Origin: Phoronis ovalis
Taxonomy: Eukaryota; Phoronida; Phoronidae
Length of the DNA: 22,906 nucleotides
Direction: 5' to 3'
Assembly (NCBI GenBank): GCA_028565635.1
Contig: JAOXYB010052723.1
Coordinates: 3,185-26,090, forward strand
Both the position numbers and the translations under genes were made by a program. Shown piece by piece: positions 9,319-21,300 of this stretch (positions are counted from its first letter, which is position 1; every line of letters begins with the position of its first letter). Below the pieces are notes generated by a model. The model ran no database searches. It had not been told where the DNA came from and saw only the letters and a list, made by a program, of their open reading frames with translations.

Positions 9319-12300
9319 CTGGAACACAAATAATATATGTTAATTATGTATGTTAATTAAGAATTTCATCTCATTGCACAAAATGGATGAAGTATATTGT
9401 TGGAAATTACAGAAAGATATGCAAGTTATACACATATGTGAAATAACTACAATATTTGTTGCATATTCCTTTTTCAGGCATTGTTAATTTTGGTAATTTA
9501 TATTCTATAGCAAAGACTTACGGTGAGTTTCAAATTTTATAAGATTATCTTTAAAGAGTAACAAAGGAACTAAATAGATTTACATTGCAGCACAATTGTT
9601 TATTTCGTATTGTTTCAAAAGCAGCACATAACAGTAAGACAATTCTAGTTATAACTTTCAAAGCCTGTACCCCAGAGAGAGAGAGAGGTCAAGACGAAAC
9701 GCAAGATTTGCAGATACAATGGTATTTACATTTTTCTTAATGAAAAAAATATACCGCCAAATTACTTATTTACCAATAGGAAAAATGCTATTTTATTTAA
9801 AACAAGTTACTTAACATTGTGTGGATGCTGTTTTAAGTCCCTAGTGCAATTAGAAATAGGGGTGCTGCTTACGTGGTAATATTTTCTTCCTCCTCCTGTG
9901 TTTTATCTATAAGATCTTCTATTTCAGTTTGCATTTCACTTTGCTGTTCTTTGATATTACCTATTTCTTGAGCAACTTTTGCTCTCATACCTTGTTCAAA
10001 CCTAGAGTACAACAGTAAGGATATTATCCAAGAATATCAGAGTCAAGTTACATTAATCAGCAATCAAAGCTTTTATTCACACCTTCATCACTAATATTAT
10101 CATTGTGTTATTTTATAAACATATCAGATGGTGTGTTGCAACTAATACCTAAGATGTAGTATTTTTTAATTCGATATATCAGAAAACTCATCTTTCCTGG
10201 GTTCAGCCAAAAATATTTTGAAATTAAATTAGATACATTTATTCTTTATTGTCACAAAGCAACACAATTAATCTAATAAAAAGTTAATAGCGTATTGCGA
10301 GAAAAAAGTTTCATTTGAGAATTGTAATTAAAACAACAAAAATTTTGGATGATTAACAAAATTATTGTCAATTAATAGGATCTATTCTTATTCATTTGCT
10401 AACAAGACTATTAGCATGCAATTGGTGGAGCCACTGGTCATCAACCGACACATTTCCAGAATGCAGTATTTGATGAGCAACGATACATACCCCATTGGCT
10501 TAACTCACTGCATGGAAATAGTCTATTGAGAGCCAAAGTTTGGTCTACTTACCCTGCTTTGAAAGCTACCTCTTCAGCTATTTTCCTGCTAACATCAGAT
10601 TCTGGTGAAGGTGTAGTCGGTGTGTTTGGCTGATCAGAACACTCATCCCTGTGATTAAGCAAAAGCTATATTTTGAAGTAATTTATGCAAACAGAAAAGA
10701 AGCAAACAGAAAAGAAGCAACTAGTCTTGTCATTAGTCTTAGAACATACATTTGATTTGCTTTACTGGGCTTTTCCAAACCCTTTTATGCAACCATAACA
10801 CTGATGCCTCAAATATTTCCATAACATGTTTGTTTTACGACTGATTGTTAGCAATGTTTTTTTTTAGATGGCTGGAATTAATGGAGTGAAGCATACTTCA
10901 TAACAAATACTACATAACACTTCCTTAAGTAATCACCATAATATAGATACATGATTGGTTGATTATTAGACCGAAACATAGTTAATACAGGATTTACTAC
11001 TCACTTTTTGTTATCTTTGTCAGCAATGAGTGAATTATTGTTCGTTTCAGTTGATGATTTGGTGTCTGACACTTTAGCACTTTTGTTTTCTAAGGAAGCC
11101 CTCCTTAACGATGAAGTAATCGAGTTCTTAACTTGAGCTGCAGCGACAATACTCTGGAATCTTGTCTTGGCATCCTGGATAGCAGATAATATTATATTAA
11201 ATGTTCATGACATACAATTCTAGAGAATTTTTAGTTATTGAAATTTTAAGTCCTTATTTTATATTTATTAATGTGCAATATGACCCTTCCTTGCTCCAAT
11301 TTCCTGGTTTCACTACTAGAAAAAAATAGAGTCGAAAAACGAATCATACTTATTTTGTGAATAAACTGGTATTCTTTTACTACAAAATAAATAACTTGAT
11401 ATCTAATTCATTTTCAATCTTTAAAAATTTGGAATTTTTTTCTTTGCACAAAGGTACTTTTGAAAAAAATTATTATTAGTAGAAAACAATCTGAACCGGT
11501 GTAGATACAAAGATAGGGATACGGCACGGACATATACTGTAAGATTTTCTACTTGGTGTACTAAAAAAAGGGTCAGTTAGGCATTCCTTTTATTATATAA
11601 TATAAATAATATTACTAGTACCACTTTTTTCTAACGATTGCTTGTGTTTCTCATTTTTTCATTATAATTATAATGCATAGATAAATTGTGTACACAAACA
11701 AAAGTTACTAACTAAATATTCTGAAACTATTTTGTTATTAAATCATTCTGTACAAACAGCGTTTTACAGCAATCATACATTCATCACCAAAGAAAGAAAT
11801 AAAACAATATCATAATAACATATTGTTTATGAATGGCAGGGAATACATCAAAGTGGACACATATTTGTGAATAACAGGAGAACAAAAAGTGTATGTCTAG
11901 AACCTTTAAAATCATGCTAAACAATGCCTTAGTTAAAATCTTTTTAAAATTTTCTAAAATTTTCAATATTATTGCTTCTATATTCAACACCGAATGCTAA
12001 TCACGAAGCATGTTTACTCGATTTAGTATACATGAATTTTAAAATGAACAAGCAAGCAATGTTTAAGTGTCACACAAGTTAGTTGAAACATTATATCAAG
12101 GTTTTTAGAGGTGCAGTTGGGTATGGAAAATTAGTTCTAACACCAAACTATGCAGGACTTATTGGCATTCGACAGATATCCTCAACCTTGTGCTTCTCAC
12201 CTTACTATGGAGATCCAGAGACGGAATAACACTGTTCTATCAATACGAGCATACAATCAATTAATATCACGCAAAAGATGGCCAAAAACTAAGAAAAGGT

Positions 12301-15300
12301 ATATTTAGTGCTCATAACACATCAATGTTTAGTAATCTTGTCCTTCAAATACAATTGTTTGTTATTAACTGCATGTCACGAATCTAAAAACAAAATCCAC
12401 TCTCACTTTCCTTAGTACACCCTTGCAGTGTGGAGGGTTCTATTAAACTATGTAAGCAATGTAAGGTCTATTAAAAGTGCTAACAGAAATTTTTATATTA
12501 GTAATTTTGAACTTACCATTTGAGGAGAAACAGGTGAAGAGGGAACACTACCAGTACCGCCTAGCATTCTGGGTAAAGCTGTAGCGATACTAGCTCGCCT
12601 TCGAGCTGTTCCCTGTAACAGAAAATTAAAAACACCACAAATTATTAACGATTAATTTTTTGCTTAGAATAATGATTTATTTGAGAAACAAATATTTTTC
12701 AGTACTCTTGAGTGTTTTTTCTTGACTTGTACTCTTATGGGTTAAAATCTCAAGAAATTTAATAATTATTCATTATAACAGAAGTATAAAAGGCTTTAGT
12801 TTTTGTTGTGGACTGTGCATTTCAGGTCATACTTATTATTTACCGACTATTTGCAGCTAAAAGTGGAGCCACTACTACAACAATGGCTGTATGACAACAC
12901 AGCAAGACAGAGTAAAGAAATAAATTTCAGCACACATCTATAGAAATAAGCTAAACTTTATTAATTATTCATTCAAAATTCAAAGTGAAATAAAAGTTTG
13001 ATAAAAACTACAATAAACTATAGAAACACAAGCGGAGCTATTTTCTTAATAACTCAAATAAAGGTTTAAAATGAAAAGCATGTGAAGTGAAAAGCACATC
13101 TCTGGTGTGTAAAATAAGTTTTAATTTGTAACTTGCAGTATTATTGCGCACGGGCTTGGAACAAAAAGCTCTTGATACAACATTTAAAGATTCCATAAAA
13201 GCAGGTAATTGTTATTAAAAAGAGATTGAGGATTATAAGTTAACAACACAGCAATCTTAGTTTGAAAATCAAACGATTGCAAGTACCTGTTCCAATATTG
13301 GCGGAGATGTCGAGCTCCTCTGATGAATTACATTTGTCTACATACATATCAAACATGATGTTATTACAATTATGTTATTAACGTTCCAATTTTACTTTTA
13401 TACTTTTGAGCCACTAACACATACTTAAATAGGCTTACACTGCTATATATAATATGAAAGTTTACTTAATTTATTCAACAGCTGAAATTATACACTCAAG
13501 TAAAATTACTCCACATGTCTGCATAGTTTATACACTTCAGTCTTAACGATAATGGTTCGTTTCAAACTATGAAAGTTCATACAAAGATATATGTCCATTT
13601 CTCTAAATACTCCTAGGCTGAATCTTATGGTGGTTGATGAAGATAGTACAAGATCTGTGTATGTGATGATCAGTACATACCTTAGAACCTTGTCTACTAA
13701 AGCCCACTGATGACCTTCGACTATTTGGTTCCAATTCTCCATTAGCACTCACAGTAGACCAAGATCTTTCTTGTAACAAGCGCCTACAAAATAAAGGGTT
13801 TTGATATAATAGTCATAACTTAAAGTTACATTACAAATGAGTCGCTACATAATTGCTTGCATCTCAGGCAAATCGAACAGATATTTTGAAGACAACACCA
13901 AAATATGCAAATGTCTTACACATTCGCATGTAAGGTTAAGCAAAATGTTTTGATTCCTAGAGTGAGTTTAAAGTTAAATTCCATTCTATTACGTGACTAT
14001 ATATACTTTAAGCATTTTTTTTTTCAGGATAAATCCAATAAAACTTGTTTTAATACAATCACTCATTCAACATTCAGTGGCATAATCATGATCACCAGGT
14101 ACAAACAAGTTGAAACACTTTTTTTCGTATTTAAGTATAATTTCACAAAGGTCACAAAATAGGATAGCTGTAGTGTTACTACATTACTGGAGTCTTAACA
14201 ATGCATAAAGCAACTTTTTTAGTGGTTCAGATGATTTCACATTATAAAATTAGCAATGTACAATTACAATTAACTTTATATTTTGAATGGATATTCATAT
14301 AGTATCTTCACCTGGTCAGTTATTTAAATATATTTTCAAAGATTTTAGTCACTTGCTGCCGAATGGCTATTCCAATAGTTGTTTACCCCCCTACTTCCGG
14401 TTTTTATACAGATGCATACTATCAATTACACTGTAGAAATAAAGGTTTATTGGACTTTAAAAAATCAGTAAAGAAAATTGTAGAAAAAGAAATTATTGAG
14501 TACATGTATATAACACTATACATCATGTCAACAGAAAAAATTCTAAACATAAGATTTATTTTTAATTTGAAGATTTGTCCTAATTTCTACTGAAGGTACA
14601 TTTGGTTTGCATGTGTAGCATTAGGAGGGGGACTGAAGCAGTCTCTGTATGAGAAGGCCCTATTATTCAGCTCATTCTGAGATTTTTCGACTATCACCAG
14701 GTGACTATAATCTTTATCAACTTAAATATCAATATGAATGTTCACTCTGTTAACTCATAATTAATAGTCAACAATTAACAAAAAAATTAAGCTTACAATC
14801 ACAGTGAAAATTGTGATAAATTTATTTTTGATTCATAATGAAACAAATTTTTTACCTGTATTTACATTTTTTTTAAACAAAACAGTGGCTAAATAGTCAC
14901 TGGATCGCATGGCTGCTATGTTTCAATATACAGAATCAAGTAACTTTAACAAATGTTTAAAATTACAAACTATATTAAATCCAGCAGTGCAACTTTGCTG
15001 CATATATAATACATAATTATAAGTGTTATTAGAAAAGCATCACTCACTGTTAGAAAATGTGAATGTTGATGTCTAATTCCACCAAAAGAAAACTTCATCC
15101 AAAAAATGTGAAACGGGTATTAGAAAATCAATTAAACCAGCAGACTTTCATGATATAACATAATTTTTGTATTTGAAAACTTCTACTTAGTAAACTGGGA
15201 AAATAATGAACAATTCAGAAACTCAGCTGGAAATCGGAAGCTTAGAAACCACTTCAACAACAAAGTCACACTATACTGAAAGCATATATTATGGAGAAAA

Positions 15301-18300
15301 CAAACATAAGCAGTGATGTCAGAGTAAAGCCACAACACATGATTTACCGTCCTCCTGGAGGAGTGCTGGCGCAAAATATAAACTCCCTAAATCATCAACA
15401 TTATCACAAAACAATATCAGAAACATGCAAAATGGCACAATATAAAATTTTGGAAAACATACCAAAAATTATTACTTTTTCCTTGACATGATAGAAAACT
15501 ATATCTTGGGGAAAGATTTATATTAATTTCAAATTCTACTGTCCACAAGTGGTGAACTTTTGCCACAGCACATAAAAAAATAAATACATGTTTTTTTTCT
15601 ATGAAATCATGTCAATGGGACACTTAGGGTGGGTTGCAACTTCTTGATGTGCAAGAATATCAATTTAAGACGTACTTTGTTTCTTCTAACTCCTGGTGTT
15701 CTCGTTCATAAATGTTCTTCAGATTTTCAACGTATATCAGCATCAGATCGATAGCCATGTTTAGTCTGTTCTCCTTTAAAGTAAAATAGATTAAATCAGC
15801 TAAGAATATTGTCACTATTTTAGGTAACATAAAACCTCAAAGATACATCCGATTATTATAACACACTATAAAGTATTTGGTAGCAAACAAGCTTAGTTAA
15901 TTAAGGGGTATACATGGGTTCACATCGACACAAGCAGCATAACCTTAAAATTACACTGACAGAGAACACAATGGTAAATACTGAGTGATGAACACTATTT
16001 GTATTTTTACCTTTTGGGGTATACATGGGTAAAAATCGACACTAACTTTGGATACAGGGTAACATATTTATACATTCATAATTTTGGGGATCCATGTATA
16101 CCGTTTCCTTTATTAGACGCTTAGATAAGTATCAATTTCATAGTAGAAATATTAAGACTCATATGTAGATCAGACTGTATTATTACCAACCTGTTGTACA
16201 GCACCATGTATTTCAGCCTTCATTGAGATTCTTTTTGTTGACTGCTCTAAAACTTGTATGTGGTATTTGATTTTATTCAAAATTTCATTAGTTTCCGCAT
16301 CTACCAAAGCAACGTTCAGACTCTGAAATCATAAAAGAAAAGTGTTTTATAAGACACTGAGCATTTTCCTAGAAAGGGCATATTTATCGGCATTGTTTGA
16401 CCACAGTATTCTAGTTTTGATGTCTTAGGTAACAGACCATTTCCCCAGTCAAATGGTTTTATTTCATCTCCAAAGTTTCAGGGAGGTAGAGGGAGAGATC
16501 ATGTAAATGTGTAGACGATTACAGGCCTATAGTAAGGGCCCTGGGGTTTCAGCACTGGATAAAAATCATATTGGACACCTGTATCTCAAATGGGATACTC
16601 CTCCACATTTCAGACAGAATTAGTGTGCTAATTTTTCAAGTTGAATGAAGTATTTGTGTCACAACAAATAAACACTCCCTTGGTACACAACATTGTATGA
16701 TATTTTACTAAACTGCAATGTGGAAGTCTGTGTGAATATTAATATTGTACCGTCAATATACTTCAGAAGTTATTTGACTGCAATACCAGTAACAGGACAG
16801 AAATCTTCCCTATACAACACACATGTCAGTCAGTACATACAAACAACGTTACAAAAACAACAAAAAATCATTTCAAAAAGTTTTTACATCGAAATATTGA
16901 CACTATGCTTTCTACAGCAAGAAATGTTTAATTCCAAGAATCTTTCCAAGCTGTTGTAAAATGACCTGGTTTACTAAAATATTTTTAAATGACTGAAATT
17001 TACATACAACATTTTCTAAATGGATCAATGAAGCAATTTTTTATGATTAACTAAAATAAACTAAAATAAATAAACAGAGTGAGATATAGTAAAAGACAAT
17101 TATGTAGTGAAATATTAGTAAAATAACAGAAACAATTAGATCTCAGATTATCATGCAAACAAAAAAATACGAAAGATGTACCATTTGTTTGTTGAACCCT
17201 TGAAATGCCATCTTTTAAACAAAAATAAAAAAAAACATGACATAATTAATAAATCTAAAATCTTAGAGAAAAAAATTAAGTCATGCAGGTTACAATGACC
17301 TAACTCCAGGAATAAAAAATTATTCTTTATTTAAAATAAAATATATTAAAAAAATTGAATTGGTGTTGGGATTTCACTGATACCTTTATACATTGTAGAT
17401 ATATATCTTTTTTGTAAGCTGCTTGATACCCAAGATTATGTTATTTAAATCCAGTACATGCCAAAGATCTATTGGCATTTGCCTCATATAATTACATACT
17501 ATGCATGTTTATGCTAGATATTCAAAAAAAAATAAAAAATTGACTAGCAACCAGACACCGATATCGCGCGAGAAAATTACATCAAAAATGGACTATGTAG
17601 GTAAAAGTTTTGACAAGACATTTTAAACTGAAGAGTCATATTTGACACAGAATGTTACTATTTGATTCAAATACAAAATAGACATAGAAGTGAGGAATTT
17701 TGCCAATATGGAGTACACATATTTCTCAGCAGCATTTTAACATATTAATTTCCTAACTTTTGCATATTTTTAAGTTTTTTCCAATGCCTAATAGATGTGT
17801 TTAAACTTTTAAGTTTAAAAACAAAAAAGGAACATCAGTTTTTCTAGTTTGTTTTGCATAATTATGCATATAAATCAGATATCTGAGTTTAGGGATTTTA
17901 AAAAAGTGCATTTAAACAGTATTTGAGGCAAGAGAGGGGACAAGTAACATACTTTTGTGGACAATGACAGAATACATCAAAAAAAATCATTTTTGTCTTA
18001 TGAATTTTATGAAATTAAATGCTTTTTTGTATCTTTTTGAGTATTTAGTTTTTAGTGGCAGCATGTATTCAAGAAAACGTGACATTATTTAAATTAACAG
18101 ACTATACTGTTTCTAAAAATGTATTGCACCTATACAATATTACTAACTATGTTTATTAAAATTAATGCAAATAACATGGTGTGACGCATGGTGAAGAGTT
18201 GCATCATACCTAAATTTCAAAATCACTGATGCGCACGCAGTCATGACAAATAAAAGTATACATTGACAAATAATCATTCTTTAATGAGTAAAAAATAAAC

Positions 18301-21300
18301 AATAATACCCATAAAGTTAGGTAAAAAAGGGGTTATTCATAACAAAAAGAGTTTAATATCTGGATGGTAAAAAGATCAAGATTATTATTCATATTTCATT
18401 GACTCATGTGAATAAGTTTTTTTTGCAATAAATATTAAGTTGAAATCTTTTAAATGGCTATTATATTAGGTCAGCAACTCAATAAACATTTACATTTTAA
18501 TTCTTCCTTAACCTCAGCTCAATAGAACATTCATATGTGGTTAGAAAGTGACAACACCCACATTTTTTTTAATATTTAACCATTAGAATTTGTTTTACCT
18601 GTAAGGTATCGTGCAAGCCTTTTAGTTCCTTATCAGCACTTAGTTCTGCAGCATCTCGAGCTCTCTGTTGTGTTTCTAGTCTCTGATGTAATGTCTCCTT
18701 GTCCATTTTAAATGCAATGCTTAAACTGTTAAACTTACGTTCCAGTTCTTCTTCACTCATATTAGCAGGACTTAAAAGAAACAAAAGTATATTAGAAATG
18801 ATTTAAAACTGAACAAGTACAATATTATAGACATATTTTACACAAGGCAGCTACCACTTTCCTTTTTTATGAACTACGGAAATACACTTTATATAATTAC
18901 ATACGTACTATGCAAACATATACTTATAAAGATTTCCTGTAGCTTACCTAGTGAAATCTTGAACAACAGCTCTCCTTTTCTTGAGTCCCATTCTCTGTAA
19001 ATATTTATTTGGAAGGCTTGGTGTGATAGGTTCATCTGTTGTTTCAGGCTGAGGTACCTCAACAATAAGCCGTGACTGAGAACCATTTTGTTCTTCAGAG
19101 CTATTCTGAATTCTCGCTTCAACTTCAAAATCAGGATTCATTGGTTTTGTTGGTGATGTTAGCTCATTTTCTGCCTCTTGCAATCCGGGCATTTTTAATG
19201 CCTGAAACTGTCCACGCTTTTTGGTTAAGTTGTCCTGAAGAATGAATGCAAACAGAGTTGGCAACAAGCAGTATAAAAACTAAGACTCACAAAATTTAAA
19301 TTAAAAAAATATTTCAACTGCAATGGAAAACATAGCATCATGTAAACAAACAGTCTCGATGATCCCGAGAGATCAGAAACATTGAATTTGGCAATATGTG
19401 GACAGCACTTTTTTGAAAAAAAGCCTTTGTTCCTGCATGTTGTTCCTGCGCTTTGTTTTGAAAATACACAATAAAAACAGTCTTCTTTTAACACGATCTT
19501 TCAGCACACAACGTTATTATTGCTACTCAAAAACATGTTTTAAGGAAAGACCTAATTCATTACCATTTGCTGCAACCATTACCTAATAGTAGAGTTATGT
19601 AACAGCCCTTCAAAACTTATGTTTCTAAACACTTTTAGAACATGTTTATCAGAACATGAACTAGTTAATGTAGTTGTAGTAATTATTTCTAGTAAGATAA
19701 GCTATTTTCACCAACTACATAATTACCTAATATACCTAATTAGGAGAGCAAAAATACTTAGCATACTAAGTTAGCATTTAATCTTAAAAACAAGCATTTC
19801 AAAATCTTTGAATTCAGTATTTACCTGAGTTAACCAGTGCAAAAGTTTTGTTCTCAACCAAACCAAAGTAAACCACAACATACCAAACAGAAGAAAATAA
19901 TGTTGCTTTGACTTGTTTACTGAGGTGTCAATTTTAAACTTAGGATCATATCCTGAAAAAGGTATCATATTTCAGGAGATTCTAAAATTTATAGAAATGT
20001 AGCTGTAGAATAAACTCACCTGTCTTATTTTGGCCAAATCTGAAGCACTATTGGGCTTTATGAATTTACTGCTGTGAAAATCTACAGGTTTTCCCTCTAA
20101 AGCTTCATTAAAACCTTGAAGAATTTCTTGCTTTATATCCACAGACTCAACTTCAGGATCCTAAATTATAAATAGCACAGTATGTGATTAATAAACAAAT
20201 GTGATTAAAATTCATCGCATTATTAAATTTCAACCATATAATTTTTAAATAATGAGCTAACCATCAAATAAAATAATATATGTGTTGTGTAGGCCCTTTG
20301 CAAGTTATTCATGTAGAAATAGCATGCAAATGTTCCATCCAGTCCAATACAAAAAGAATTAAAAACTCTAAAACACATGCTAACTCCTCACATGGTTTGG
20401 AATCAACCTTATAAACATGTCTCAAACACAGGTATGTCTAAAGAAAATAAATACAAAGTACATGTATATGTTAAACATTTACCAAAAAATCATGTACCTG
20501 CTGTGTGGCTTTTCAACTAGTGATCATGTGTATTAACTTGGCTCAGTAGAAAAGTTTAATTTTTAACTGGCTACAATTGACCACAAATGTCAGGTGTAAA
20601 CTTAGTTAGTATTCTGGAAACTATCAATTTACTCCAATATAAACAATTCAGTACAAACAGTGTCTTATATAATGAACTTTAAAAAAAGTAAGCATTTTAT
20701 TTACCTAAGTTCTTGTTTATCAGAGACCCTACACTTTTTTTATAAACATTTTTTTCGTATTAATTATAGAACATCTGCAAAGGTAAGTATATTAAGTCCA
20801 ATAATAAAACTCTCTACTACAAATTCATTCATAGTCTATGTTTCATGGAACAGTAACAATTACAGTACAATAGCAATTGTTATCTATGCCACACAAAAAT
20901 CTTCAAAACAAATCTGTGCAACTAAAATTGTGCACCTAATTGTCTTACCATGCCATGCTGATGTTTTCTACAACTGGAGGTGGTTAAAAGTGTGCTATTA
21001 TTTATGTAACATGGGTTCACATTTTGCAAAAATATCTAAACACATTCTTGATTTCAGTTTGTTTATTGAAGCAGGAAATGTGAGAATAGGTATATGTTTA
21101 TTTAGACTGCTGAAAGTTAAGAAAGTAAACACTGAAAAGTGTATTTTAGACCAGGTATAATAAAGAAAAAAATAATGCAACATTCAGTGCTTATGGCATG
21201 ATTAAGGTATCAGTTTTTATGCATGAATAAACTGTTAGCATGAAAGCACGCTTAATAAACTGTATACATTAACTGCATGGACAGTACATTAATCATACTG

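Noticed and set aside
12842-12888. 47-nt open stretch with an acceptor and a GTAAAT donor in intron 9.
   Set aside because: Its phases (1 and 2) do not fit the phase-0 neighbours.
15048-15072. 25-nt candidate exon with good splice sites in intron 7.
   Set aside because: Its length shifts the frame and leads to an early stop in exon 8.
17561-17572. CpG-rich word ATATCGCGCGAG in an AT-rich intron, close to a known promoter motif.
   Set aside because: It does not match the palindromic TCTCGCGAGA form and there is no promoter context.
20761-20776. Strong minus-strand acceptor CTTACCTTTGCAG (about 20774-20786) with a donor TTAG|GTAAAT downstream near 20702.
   Set aside because: All three frames of the exon between them contain stops.
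20942-20980. Minus-strand donor ATG|GTAAGA after a pyrimidine-rich acceptor in intron 2.
   Set aside because: The exon lengths available are not multiples of three or contain stops, so no in-frame exon fits between two phase-0 exons.
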